Assembly: GCA_958299035.1 (NCBI GenBank) | Contig: CATQJL010000316.1 | Coordinates: 40,412,025-40,476,024, forward strand | DNA: 64,000 nucleotides | Reading direction: 5' to 3' | DNA from: Cylicocyclus nassatus | Lineage: Eukaryota > Nematoda > Chromadorea > Rhabditida > Strongylidae | Part shown: in pieces, positions 49,286 through 60,903 of the stretch | How the letters are laid out: each line of letters opens with the position of its first letter | Numbering within the stretch: the stretch's first letter is position 1 | Program-made: the position numbers and the translations under genes | Notes under the pieces: model-generated | The model's database searches: none | What the model saw: the letters and a program-made list of their open reading frames with translations, nothing else | Told to the model about the DNA's origin: nothing

Positions 49286-49486
49286 CCGTGTTATCAGTGT
49301 TACTCGTGTTACTGATGTTACTAGTGTTACCGCTTTTATGCTGTTAAATAGTGAAATGATTACAATACAGTCTCATTTCAAAATGCAATATCACTGACTG
49401 GTGAGCAACACGAGTAATACCAGTAACATTAGTAACACGGGTAACAGTAACACGAGTAACACTTGTAACACCGGTAACGGGTAAAG
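49286..49486. repeat. GTTACTCGT minisatellite in two inverted blocks
   Basis: 49286-49342 consists of 9-bp units such as 'gtgttactc' and 'gatgttact'. 49403-49486 holds the same units in complement ('agtaacattagtaacacggg'). The spacer is unique sequence. Confidence 0.75.
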
Positions 49487-50378
49487 TACCGAAAACCAAG
49501 TGCCAATCAATCAACGCAAACTTCCCACTACAGAGGACTGCTAGTAGCGGTTAAGAAAGAGGACTGAGGTCACTGTGGGGATAACTGTGAGAAGCCTTGG
49601 ATACCAGAGCCTGGAACAATTCCCTGATTTATTATGGACAAGAAATTCAACTCCAAACTATTGCCAGCGCTCCGCTCAAAAAATAGCGAGTTGAGGGGAG
49701 AAAGTAAATAAAAAATTCAGGTGAATTACCGCACGCAACGGACTCCGCCTCAAATTTTAAGCCCAGGTACTCAGATTTTGCACACTGAACTGACACACAA
49801 TTTGCGCACTGAAGCAGAGCAACTAAATGATGAAAGCCAACCTTATCTCTTGGAGCTATCAGTCGCACAGCGGTATCAGAATCTTCTGCGAACCCCTCCA
49901 CGAACAGCTGACGCTCGACCACCTCTACAGTGCCTCTGAATCGCTAGTTTTTTGTATGTCCATGCTTGTTTGTTTTGTCATAAAGCGAATGTACCAAACC
50001 AATTTTTCTTTACTCAAAGTAGCTGCTATATTGTTGCAGCCCTGCAACAAACGGCCAGATAGCATCAAAACAAATCGCCTTCAGAAATTGGTAAAACTGA
50101 CTAAATCATCCCCTGATGACTTTGATGACCAAAAAACTAGGAAGAGAATAATACTGATTCTGCCAAAAAAGCACATTAACGGTAAAGTTATTGAAAGTAT
50201 GCACACAAGTTGAGGGATAGTACCATGATGCTACAGCCACTGTCAATAAAATCGCATGTAGTAGTTCTGATACACCGCTTGAACAATACGAAGAGGCTCA
50301 CTCTTTGCTGAGTTTTCTATCGAAGATATTGTAGCATCGAGCTGTTGTTTTTGTCATCTTAAAAATTCTACACGTTTA

Positions 50379-50615
<237 letters not shown>

Positions 50616-51174
50616 CTAAGTGCATCCGCACGAAAATTTGAAACATAAACCTGAAAACGAGGAACTTACAACAACATAAAAGCCAACGCGACAAAGAGCA
50701 ACGCGTAAAAGAAAAAAAACGGTAAAGAAACGCGGAGAAACAACAAAATCAAAGAAACAACGACTAAAATGCGAAGAAAGAGCGTAAACAGAGGACTCAT
50801 CACCAGAGTTGAGAAAGAGGTCAGGCACAAGTCTTTCGAAAACAACCCCCCCCCTCCCATGAAAGCCCTCAAACGACCCCTTCTTCCTCCTCTTAACCTA
50901 TGGACCTCAAAGTGTGGCATTCTGGAGGACACCAGCTTTTTCTAGAGAGTTTTCAGATTTCTGAGAGCTGTACGCCCGATTTTCTGTGACTGCACTTTAC
51001 AATCACACGTAATTTGACGGCTGATTTTGATCTGAATGGGCATATTGAAAGGGCCATAATTTTCTTATGGGTTGGGCGTTCGGCTCCAAATTTCCAGTGT
51101 AGCAAGAAGAAGCTATGTGCTCAATAATCATACCGGCAATGGAGCGCTTCCTGGCTTTTGAAGGCAAGTTAAGG

Positions 51175-51740
51175 GGGTGCGGCATACCCCCTTAAAAGCT
51201 GCGGCAGCCGCAGCTTTTAAGGAAGTGTGCCGCACCCCATTAACTATATCAAAAAAACATTTTTAGCGAACAGTATTTATATGAATCGATAGCCTAAGCC
51301 TTGTAGATTCCATAGGACTGTTTGGAGCCTGATTCGTCTTCTTAGTTCTGAGTAATATCTGGTGAAAGTACAGCGATCAAAAGCGAAAAGTAGGAAAAAC
51401 GAGATTTTGGTTGGCTTCTAGTTCCACAGTTTGCAGATCTTCTGGAGCGGGATTCCTGAGATGGACAAAGAAGGAGTAGTGCTTTGTCATGAGTGCAAAA
51501 ACGGATGGCTAATTCACTTTTGAAACAAAGTTAACCATGTTGGAATTTGACCATTTCATTTAGGTAGCCTAGTATCTTGAATCTTCAGAATTCGCTCACA
51601 CTTTGTTTACAGGGGTTAATTGACATGCTAATTATGGATATGATACAAATATCATGTTATCACTATTATCAGATTACCCAACTACGACCCCCTCCCCTTT
51701 TGACTCCTTAATACGACCCCCCAGGTGTGGCGTGCCGCAC
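51175..51740. repeat. Foldback element, copy 3 (half) of the 34-kb family
   Basis: A central hairpin 'gggggtgcggcatacccc' and 'ttaaaagctgcggc' pairs with 'gccgcagcttttaa' and 'gtgtgccgcacccc' (51175-51236). The arm 'aaggagtagtgctttgtcat' to 'cagaattcgctca' matches the right arms of the copies at 34260 and 53330. The end carries 'ggtgtggcgtgccgcaccta'. Confidence 0.6.
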
Positions 51741-51804
51741 CTAACGCTTGACCCTGCTCATCACCGTGGAGTTAGACGTTTGCTTGGCTACGCGCCAAAT
51801 CGAT

Positions 51805-52030
51805 ACGCAGCCTGCTCCGGGGCTCTCCCATTTGTGCTCCGGAGCCCTGCCATTTTCTGCTCCGGAAGTGTCCCATTTGTGCTCCGGAGACCTCCCATTT
51901 GTGCTCCGGACCCCTCCGATTTTCTGCCCCGCGGCTCTTCCAAATCTGGCGGACTCGCGGCGGGCAAATTTCTCCGGCGCGGCTCTGCCAAATCTGGCGT
52001 ACCTCCGGAGCAGAAATGGCGTACCTTTGC
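51805..52030. repeat. Tandem GCTCCGGAG repeat, locus 2
   Basis: Same unit and orientation as locus 1 at 47530-47720, with a second degenerate set 'ctctgccaaatctggcgta'. The long open frames on both strands across 51650-52450 derive from it. Confidence 0.8.
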
Positions 52031-52449
52031 AGCAGGGCCGGAGAAGGGTCCCACTCGCCTGCCATGTCACCGCGACCTACAAGAAGGGACCGCCCCATCG
52101 CCCCGCTCTCATTGGTCAACTGGGTCCGACGCGACTCTGGCAGATTTCGACTGTCCGGCGGAGGGGTCCGATCGATTGTCTGAGCATAGTAAACCCCTGT
52201 CAGGGCATCTCCTCTTAGGCGGACCTAAGTCGATTCTTGGGCCTCAGTCCAATCTTTTTCGACCTATCGATTTGGATGCTGATCGCGTTGTAGACTTAAA
52301 GGTTGCGCGTTCTCAAAGCAGATACAGAAACACCACTTGTGCAGATACGAATAAATGGGTAAATTACTGGATTGCAACGTGGCGACCCTGGTTCAAGGCT
52401 GACCAGAGGCGTCTTTTTCGCTGCTTCGCAGCGCAATCGTGGCAGCGGC

Positions 52450-53190
52450 CATAACCAATCGATGACAATAACCAATTAATGGCCATAACCAGTTATGATA
52501 TTTCAGCATAATTCGATGGAAAACAAAATTCTTGGAACGAGATTGAAATGAAATGAATAACTACTTTGTAATCTGTGGATCTTTTGAAAATCAAAGCAAA
52601 GAAGCCAACAAGAAAGGGAAAACTTGTTTGTCTTCTTCCGTTGCTGCAAAGCTTTGCATCAATCCTCCCTATTCTTATGCTCCCGATATTGTGTAGTTTT
52701 GCGCTAAATCTGCCTGCTTTATTAGGTGCTATAAGGCGTTTTGTAACTTACTCCGGGGCAACAGTCTCCTCTTTAGCACACTATTTTTGGAAATTATCGC
52801 TCCTAAAGCATGAAAAAGTAGACGGTCGGCGTTTTACTGACGGAACCCTAACATGAAGGCTTCAGGAAGAATCATCTCTTCTGAGCGAGCCTTACTACGG
52901 GTCTCTATTGCTAACCAGTTGCCTGTTTAGATTGGGCGGCGGAATATCGGCCATTCTGAACATGTTTTACATGCCTACTATACGCCGCACCCTTCTGCAT
53001 AAATTGTCAGACGAATTTCTCTACGAATTCTTGTCGTAGCGTCTTCCGAGCAAGTTCTACTATTTGCAATAGCACAGATCTAGGAGTGCAGCTACGACGG
53101 TATCCATTGGTGACAAGGTTTTCCTGTGCGAAAATAATGTGCGGGTATTGTTGAGAAGATTGAGAAGAGAGAATATTATTGAGAAGATCA
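52450..53190. other. Intergenic DNA, no gene supported
   Basis: One 93-codon frame (52575-52856) with hydrophobic stretches is present, but it ends in 'gtagacggtcggcgttttac', echoing the repeated 'agacggtc' modules at 41-42 kb, and lacks other support. Confidence 0.35.
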
Positions 53191-53329
53191 AAGCAGGCAT
53201 CAGAGTTAAGTTTGGGGTATGGCACACCACAACTGAGGGTCACAGAGGGAGCGGGTCTTAGCCTAGGTGACAGTGGTGTCAACAGTAACAGGATACTTAT
53301 TAACGACGTCAGACCCATTATGCACAATT

Positions 53330-54185
53330 AACACTAAAGTTTCAAATAACTCCTAACTCTTCCTGAAGTCCCAAATGGCTCCTGGACCGAGTTTGAGCAA
53401 ACCAAGTTTCCAAGTTTTGAGTCACTCAGGTGGAATAATTGTTTTCGAACAGCATTAACTTCATTTTGAAGATGTGTTGGCTACCTCTCACTCAAAACAA
53501 AGCACTTGCCCATAACCCGCATATCATGGAATTAAGAGCTAGTCAAACTCCAGTCTGTGCCTATTCACTCATCGTTTTTGGCTCAACGATTATACTCAGA
53601 ATTGAAAAGTATCTTACTCTCCCGTAAAAACTATAAGATCTGTGTTTTTGAACAATTGATTGTATGCTCGCTTCCACTCCCATTATACGTAGTAGCGCAG
53701 ATTGACACACTACCGTAACCCAATAATTGCCACAAAAAATAGAACTGAAGAGACCATATTTTCCTTTGGAAGGAGCAGTTTCGGAAGAAATTTTTGCTGT
53801 GAAAAGAAGAAGGTTTGATTGTCGTAACGACATGAAAACTTACTTGTAAGAATGTCTTGAAAGTATTTAACGGGGTGTGGCACAATAAGTCGTAGTTTTC
53901 AAAAGGGTAATTTGAGCTTGATTCGTTCTCTTTAGTTTGCACAATTGCTGAAAGCACAACCACTGAAAGCAAAAATAGGGACAAACGGAAATATGGCTGG
54001 CTCCTAATCTATACTAGGCGGTAGTTTAAAGTAGAACTTCTCACGTGAGCAAGCAAGGAGTAGTGCTTTGTAAAGAGTGCAAAAACAGCTATCTAACTCA
54101 CCTTTAAAACAAAGTGAATTATGTTTCAAAAATGAGCTTCATTTACGTGGACCAATGTTTGGAAGCCTCAGAAATCGCTAAAACT
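53330..54185. repeat. Foldback element, copy 2 of the 34-kb family
   Basis: The left arm 'cattaacttcattttgaag' to 'caaagcacttgc' mirrors the right arm 'gcaaggagtagtgctttgta' to 'cagaaatcgctaaa'. A central 'aacggggtgtggcaca' corresponds to the hairpin of the other copies. The left flank 'gtttggggtatggcacacca' is shared with 34060 and 51730. Confidence 0.6.
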
Positions 54186-54673
54186 CGGTCCACACGGGAT
54201 AAATAACACCAAGGCGTCAATTCTGCTTCGCAGAGGCTCGCATTGGTCATTATGGATTTAAGCAAACTTATGTGGTCCTATATCACACCTCTCATGGTGA
54301 ATTCACCTTTCATTTGAGATCGCGAATGTATTCTAGAAATAACCTAGCATTTGTTGAAAACTTATTGATTCTTTTTTAAGGTAATATTTTCGTAATTTCC
54401 AACTATCAAAAAGTGGAACTGCAGACATACATGTGCGCTGTCAAAAGCCTGCAATACCCTATCTCCTGAGAGTGAGATACTCGATGCTTATATTTTATTT
54501 TTATTTTCTGCACGTGTATTGCGCTACATTAAGAACTGAAAGTTGAAGCGTACACTCATCGAACTCAAAAAGGGAGATAGGCATATACTAGGCAAATCGA
54601 CATCAGGTCTACCGCTATGAATACAGGATTTTACATATGAAGCAGCGGTTTTTCCAAGAATAATTGTGGATAA

Positions 54674-55290
54674 TATTAGGTTGTCTCATAAGTTTTTGAA
54701 TTTGGAATTGTTCTAGCAAGTCACATGTTTCTCAATTCTAATTAGGATTCAGGATAATGTTCGATAGAGCAAAGCAAGCTCTGTAAGATGGCGTGCAAGT
54801 ATTCGCACTACTGCAGCGCATCAAGAGTTAGAAGCCGAAATCTAAGAACCTTCGGATGCCCGAAAAATTGAAATTTCTTACATTCCCATTCAAAAGAACT
54901 TACCAGGCCCCAAACGTGCTCACATATGTACATTCCACGTGAGATCTTCATATGTGCCGTTTAGCTCTTGCTAGGGTATGTTATGTTGAGAGCGATATTT
55001 CTCGGGAAACTTATAGAGAGCTATAAATTTGCGATTTTACTCCTAAGAACTTGTGATAAACATTTACCTATGTGAGAACAGCGCAGCGTCGCTCTTTTGG
55101 AAACTTCAACATTTTATCCCGGTAGCATAACCCTTATAAATTGCTGAGGCTGGTGCAAACTCTCATAGGCCATCTTATAAAGCTTTCTTTGCTCTATCAA
55201 CGGGTATCCTCCAGTCTAATCAGAATTGGGAAGTGTGTGACTTGTTGCGGTTAAGAAATTAAAATTGAAAAACTCTGCGACAACTTAATA
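54674..55290. mobile_element. Mariner-like MITE with long inverted arms
   Basis: Starts 'tattaggttgtctcataagt' and ends with the complement form 'actctgcgacaacttaata'. Inner arm words 'gatagagcaaagcaagctc' and 'tctttgctctatcaac' also pair. About 615 bp, TA-flanked, no transposase. Confidence 0.75.
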
Positions 55291-55483
55291 CTTTTCACGT
55301 CAGTCGTCCAAGTGTGCACTAGTGCGTTCTCAACACCAGATGGCCGGAGCTTCGGAATGACGGGTACACCAACTAAACCCCTGTCTTGCCAGACTTAACA
55401 GCTAAGAAGTACTTAAAGAAGTACATAAGCTGAAAAACTTTATGATGGGTATCCAAATGCAGATAGAACTGAGTGATGATATA

Positions 55484-55530
55484 TTAGGTTGTGTAATAAG
55501 TTCGTTCGCATTTTTTGTTTCAATTTTTCT
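55484..55530. repeat. Lone mariner-like end
   Basis: 'atattaggttgtgtaataag' followed by 'ttcgttcgcattttttg' looks like another left terminus of the TTAGGTTG family; no partner end was identified. Confidence 0.35.
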
Positions 55531-55763
55531 CATTATTTTACAAAGCGTTTGGCATAAGGTTAGTATGCGTTCGAAATCTAAGTCTGCTCTACCAAAATAA
55601 TGTAATTATATTTCCACTTTTTGAAAGTTGAATAAAAAATTTGACTACTAACCGAAAAATTTGAAATGGCGAAAAACCCGTTTTCGACAACTATGTTATG
55701 CTGCATCTCGAATGGGTTTGAGCGCTTAAGAAACAGCTCCAAAATTTCGCGACATGTAAAAAT

Positions 55764-56780
55764 ATTAGGTGGGTCCGAAAGTTTTGTCGGTTTTTTCAAT
55801 CCATCGGCAATCACGCTAGAGTGAAGATAAACAAACGCTCCAAAATGTGTCCAATGCAAAATTTCTTCTTCTTTCCAGGTGCTAAACTACCATTGTGTTT
55901 CGTTGCGAGAATTACGAGATATGTGCTGGAAATTACGGCCACTCGTTTTCACCATGTCCAAATTTCGCTAATTCTAAAATTTTGTATGGTACTTTCGGAG
56001 GAGCCCTAATAACCAGCGGATAGGGCAAACCTTTTGCCAACAGAGGCAATATTTTGTGGCTTGACTAGAAGAAGTTCTACGATCCATCTATTTAAGTGAC
56101 CAAATCTTACAATCAGCCTACTTTAACCTCGTAGAACATAAAATGCTGAGTAAAATAAAATGCATTTCAGTCACCATTCGATGCAGAATTTTCTCCTCTT
56201 TCTAACACTTGTCTTTTTTGCCGAAACAAGGAAAATTCGTGGAAAAAATTGCAGTATTTCTCAGTTTCAGGAGTGCGCACTGACGTGACCTATGTTTCAA
56301 AATCTTCATAATTTGAAGCGAAAATTGCTCATTTACTTTGTAATGGTAGCGGTAGTAATAATCATGAGTTGAAACTTCAGTTTTCTATAGGTTTCGCAGT
56401 GTTTGATGCAATAACAGGTCATGCTATTTTGCCAAACACAAAACTTTTAGAAACTATTTTAGCAAAAATCTGGAAAAGCAGTTAAAAAAAAGAAAAAAAT
56501 GCATAAGTTGGCAAAACGCTTGCCCTATCTGCTGGTTATTAAGGCTAAAGCCTCATACAAAAATTCTGAAAATTAGCGAAAGTTGGAGATGGTAAAACGA
56601 GTGGTTGTAGTTTCCAGCAAATATCTTGTTACTCTCGCAACGAAACACAATATGAGTTCAGCTATTGGAAAGACAAAGGAATTTTGCATTGGACACATTC
56701 TGAAGCGTTTATTTATCTTCATTCTGACGTGTTTGCCGCTGGATTGAAAAAACCGACAAAACTTTCGGACTCACCTAATA
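55764..56780. mobile_element. Mariner-like foldback element with arms of about 270 bp
   Basis: The left arm starts 'attaggtgggtccgaaagtt' and proceeds through 'gataaacaaacgctccaaaa', 'catgtccaaatttcgctaat' and 'ataaccagcggatagggcaa'. The right arm is the complement in reverse order, ending 'actttcggactcacctaata'. The central 480 bp is unrelated sequence without a domain. It lacks a transposase. Confidence 0.8.
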
Positions 56781-56784
56781 GAAT

Positions 56785-58020
56785 ACCGTAGCTCCCGCAG
56801 ATTACTTGTAGGTGCTAAAACCTTTCAAAAATTCATCCTATAAGCTCAAAAATAGGTGTGTTTTTATGTCTTTTTGGCGTCGACGTTGTGCATCTGAAGG
56901 CACCTTTGAGGAAGGGTGGTAGCCAAACAATACAGAAATTGGAAGACAATGTGGTCTATAATTGTTACCTCGAATAAATGGATTGTATTCAAAAATTCAG
57001 AATTGGGGGGACACAGAGCTCACATACGCGCGACAACGAACACCACTGCGGCAACACTTGCTCGGCCTATTTTTGCAAAAATTGTGTTAAACGGTCGGTG
57101 AAAAGAAGTGGGCAATCGTAAACAGTTTCAGTAAGTGCATAAATGATAGGTCAGTTAGGTTAGGTCGTCTTCGTGGTCAAGGGTCCTGCTGGCTTTCCAG
57201 CACCTCAATGCGGTCTACCAGCGCGCAGAAGGGAAAAAGATCGTCGCGAAAAGTAGCCTATTTGTGCAGGATTATCCCAGGCACGATAAAAAAAACTGGA
57301 GAGCTCAAATGCTGTGGTTATATAGAAGCCTGCTGGGGCTGTTATGGAAACCACCTAAGCCTTTGAGCGACCACATGCAAAAAAAATTTTTCCAGAAAGT
57401 TTGAAAAATCGATCATTTTTTGCCCCTAAAAATGCACCATTTTTCGAGTAAGTGCCTTTAAAGCCTTGTCGTTCTGCATAGGGTAGCCCAATCCTTGAAT
57501 ACTGCGAACACTGTTAGGGTGTTGCCTTACACATCCATTGGACCCATTACCCAGGCGTGGCGATCCCCGTAGAAGCGACGCCAGCTGCGAAAAGAGTTGC
57601 AGTCAGAGGCAAGTTAGACAGCTTGTTATTTCTGAGCGCAAATCGCAAAACTCGATGCAGCTGCGGGTCAGAAGTAGACAGGCTTCTCAATCAGATCACC
57701 CATGATTTGGACGAAATGCTTTGGTACAAAAAGGAAAGGCCGTAGGAAGAAAAATTGTGAAATATTCATGCTTGGAAAGATTTTGATGTGCAGATCAAAC
57801 ACATCTTGGCATCGATATAAATCAGAAGCCGTATTGGAAACTTTACGCTTCACTGAACAGTATAAAAAACTTGGTGTTGAAGTTCGACCGAGTGCCAAAT
57901 AAATGCGTTTGAAGATGAAATGTTCAAAGCTGCTCGGGATCTTTCTTTACAACATAATAGAAAAAAAGAAAACATCTTCGTATTGACAAAGTATTCTGTG
58001 CCAAACAGGTTTGTTAGGTG
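56785..58020. other. Intergenic DNA, no gene supported
   Basis: Frames up to 76 codons occur on both strands (for example 57557-57745 and 57702-57902), with no recognised motif. The region 57140-57240 has a GC-richer stretch around 'ctgctggctttccagcacct'. Confidence 0.35.
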
Positions 58021-58038
58021 ATCTTTATAATCCAATCG

Positions 58039-58078
58039 AGGCCTAACGTTTCGACGCCTTCGTCTTCCTCAGAGGCCT
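58039..58078 (-). ncRNA. Hammerhead ribozyme with canonical core, Penelope-like element D
   Basis: On the minus strand: helix I strand AGGCCT (58078-58073), core CTGAGGA (58072-58066), an extra A, helix II GACG-AAGG-CGTC, then GAAAC, GTT and the second helix I strand AGGCCT (58044-58039). CUGANGA and GAAA are both intact, helix I is a perfect six pairs, and helix III reduces to the self-complementary ACGT, as described for hammerheads of Penelope-like elements, which are thought to work as dimers. Predicted cleavage is just before the final AGGCCT. The extra A after the core also occurs in copies A-C. Confidence 0.65.
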
Positions 58079-58079
58079 G

Positions 58080-58635
58080 AAAATGGCTCAAAGTGTCATC
58101 TGTAGCTCCACGCCATCAAACACCCTTCCTAATCCTGCTAGTTCTCGACTTTCGCCTGACTTCCCTATTGCAAAAACGTCAGGGCGGAAGATGAACATAC
58201 CGACAGATCACCACTATGCGAGTTTCCGCACCGGAAATGATGGTCACGGCGGAAGAATGAAGTATACCATAGATGACCATCGGATGTCATCTACAGATCG
58301 CATAATGATATGAAGGGAAGAAAGTCGGAGATTATGGACACGCACTCATTTTTGTTGTTCATAGCTGGATTTTTCACTGAAATCCAGAACGCTTCTAACG
58401 CTTTCCTAGCCGAGGTTTCCTTTTCGTAAGTCAAGATTTTACATCTAATATTAAAGTCATCTCCACCATGCGTTTCAATTCTATGCCTGCCCAGAGGTGA
58501 TAACTGAGTTTTACGCCTTTTATCTGTCATGTGTTCGTCTATGCGAGTACCTAATGGTCTTCCTGTCTCTCCAATGTAAAGTGCATTACAGCTAAGACAT
58601 TCAATTTGATAAAATTGATTTGAAAACATCTTTAT
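58080..58635 (-). pseudogene. Penelope-like element D, GIY-YIG endonuclease and 3' end only
   Basis: The endonuclease reads from about 58629 to 58294: YQIECLSCNALYIGETGRPL with the CxxC pair and YIGETGR motif, then SPLGRHRIETHGGDDF and SARKALEAFWI. It is a different subfamily from copies A-C (similar order, many substitutions). The 5' side stops at the mariner-like element at 58637, so reverse transcriptase is missing. The 3' flank leads to the hammerhead motif. Confidence 0.75.
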
Positions 58636-58636
58636 A

Positions 58637-60257
58637 TATTAGGTTGATTCGTAATTAATGCACGCTTTTTCTACCTCTTCTTTCAAACGCTAGTTTTCAA
58701 TCAAAAATCGTTTTTCTCTAAAACCATCTACACTATCGAAAAGCTCGTTTCTTCTAGTTTTAATCATACGCTTTCATTTTCGGAGCTTTGTTCAGACCGA
58801 TGTTCTGTGCCTTTAAAGGTGAGGAACTCAAACTTATGAATTTTTCCTTTTTTTTTGACTTGCCCTACCATAAAAAATGCTCAAATTTGTTTCGAAAAAT
58901 ATGTGTTACTAGCTGGCTTACCCGGCTCCGCCGTATGTTCCGAATAGAAAATTCCATTTCTTAACCGATCCGGACCAAACTTGGCACACATACACTTCGG
59001 GCCCCGGCGGGTGCCACAGTCCACTTTTCGTTATCGATCGATGTCGATTTTATCGATTTTTTGCAAAATTTGAGCTAGGGGGCTGGGATTTGGCACAGGG
59101 GGGTAATCGAGCATGATGATTACGAATACAACATTAGTTTTCGAAACCGTGCGTTACTTTTATCGATTTTATCGATTTTTTTTGCAAAATTTGAGCTAGG
59201 GGGCTGGAATTTGGCAGGGGGTGTAATCGAGCATGCTGATCACCCCCACGGGGGTGATCAGCATGCTCGATTACCCCCCTGTGCCAAACCCCAGCCCCGT
59301 AGCTCAAACTTTGCAAAAAAATCGATAAAATCGATAAAAGTAATGCACGATTTTAAAAACTAATATTGTATTCGGAATCCCTATGCTCACTTACCCCCCT
59401 GTGCCAACTCCCAGCCCCGTAGCTCAAATTTTGCAAAAAATCGATAAAATCGATATCGATCGATACGAAAAGTAGCCTATGACACCCGCCGGGGCCAGAA
59501 GTGTATGTGTGCCAAGTTTGGTCCCGATCGGTTCAGAAATGGAATTTTCTATTCGGAACATACGTACACACACACAGACAGACATACAGACATACAAACA
59601 GACATTCAGCTTTATATATAAGATAATCGCGAAGATTAGTGCTACAAAATGCTTAAAGGCTAAATTTTTTAGAAATCCTGAGCCGAGAAGCTTTGACTCA
59701 AACTTAGATGAATGCTGTTATCACTCGGAGTTTTATAAAATACTTATACGAGAAGCAATTACAGAACTTTCACTTGGTTTTGGTAGAGTAGACCAAGGAC
59801 TACTAACAATAGGAAAACGGCAGAATTTTCTCGTTTTTGAAATGAGGAAAAATTGAAGGAATCTAAAAAATACAGAGTTTTGGCTTCTCTAAAATGCAGA
59901 AGAAAATGGTACTTTTGCTTACTTGGCAATATTTTTTTCGCAGAAAATTTTTGGTAAAAGCCAAGTTCCACGCTACTACTGAATCGACCATCGGCTACAC
60001 AATGAGCAAAGTCTGCTCCAATCTAGTTCTTTTGAGGGTAACTTATGCTCCTTCAAAATAGAGCTTTCCAAAAAAATGCTCGGTAAATTTTGAACCGTAA
60101 AATCTTTCCCGTGGTGAGTGCAATCACACATTGTATAGCTAAAAGTTTGCTGTCTATAATAGTTTTTGTTGCGCTCAGAAAGATCGTTTTGGAAAAAAAT
60201 TATCTCCATTAGAAATGGAAGTTGAGAAAACGTGCATTAATTCTGAACCAACCTAAT
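58637..60257. mobile_element. Mariner-like MITE containing an ACTAGCTGG-family insertion
   Basis: Begins 'tattaggttgattcgtaatt' with 'aatgcacg' following, and ends with the complement 'cgtgcattaattctgaacca' and 'acctaata'. Internal arms near 58690 and 60190 also pair weakly. The element at 58911-59625 lies inside it, so the MITE is the older of the two. Confidence 0.7.
58911..59625. repeat. Best-preserved ACTAGCTGG-family element
   Basis: Starts 'actagctggcttacccggct' and ends with 'acagacatacagacatacaa' then 'cagctttatatataagat'. Between are 'ggaccaaacttggcacacat', 'atcgattttatcgat' and 'taatcgagcatg' blocks, repeated directly and in inversion around a centre at about 59250 ('gctgatcacccccacggggg'). 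No protein is encoded. Class unknown; a non-autonomous element with a microsatellite-like 3' end is the simplest reading. Confidence 0.6.
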
Positions 60258-60258
60258 A

Positions 60259-60786
60259 TGTGAACACTACCTCACGATCTCAACATGCTTAAGGACGCTT
60301 AAAAATCTTCTAATTTTCATGCAAGGGTCATAGCTAAGCAGAGTTTGTTAAAGTTTGACTGAATTGTTTTGGCATAATATCTCCGCGGGAACCAATGAAA
60401 TACCGCCAAATTTGTATTTAATACAAGAAGCGCTTCTAAGTCCTCCTTTACGTTGGACGATAAAACAAATTTTCAATAAATGTTCGTTGAACTTCTTTCA
60501 ATTCAACTGTTATGTTAGTGATTCTTTGCTGGTCAGCTGTTTTCCTCGTAGTGATCTGCCCTCGCGCATTCGATCTTAGCCTCAGAGTGCGCGGGAAATG
60601 AGCGCTATAAAAGGCGCTCACTCATAGCCTCAGTCAGTTCTACAGTTCCATCGTTCTACAGTTCGTCTGTTCACTCATCTGCCTCTCTTATTTTTGGCTG
60701 TTCTATTATTTTCTAATAAATATTCTCTCTTCCTCGTGTGCTGTTTCAGGACGAAGAGTCGACGTGTCCGACGTGGAGGACACAAC
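60259..60786 (+). promoter_or_regulatory. Ty3/gypsy 5' LTR with TATA box and poly(A) signal
   Basis: Starts 'tgtgaacactacc' right after the MITE end. A TATA box 'gctataaaaggcgc' is centred at 60605-60612 within the palindromic 'agcgctataaaaggcgct'. A poly(A) signal AATAAA is at 60715-60720. The right limit is either CA at 60748 or, more consistent with a TGG primer-site start at 60789 ('tggcgatcaggagcgg'), CA at 60786. The 3' LTR is beyond the window, so the ends cannot be confirmed. Confidence 0.6.
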
Positions 60787-60903
60787 AGTGGCGATCAGGA
60801 GCGGCGGCTACTAGTCGAAAAAGTAGCCGAATCAACGAAGCCCGAGGAAATCAAATCGACGAGAAGACTGCAGAAAGCGGTCAAAACGAACCAATAGATC
60901 AGC

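Noticed and set aside
49647..49922. A minus-strand frame reading VERQLFVEGFAEDSD
   Set aside because: Considered as a helicase or hydrolase exon, but no family match and weak splice sites; both strands are open here.
51654..52454. A 266-codon frame and several overlapping frames on both strands
   Set aside because: They arise from the GCTCCGGAG tandem repeat and adjoining repeat-leader sequence; composition is repetitive and no domain is present.
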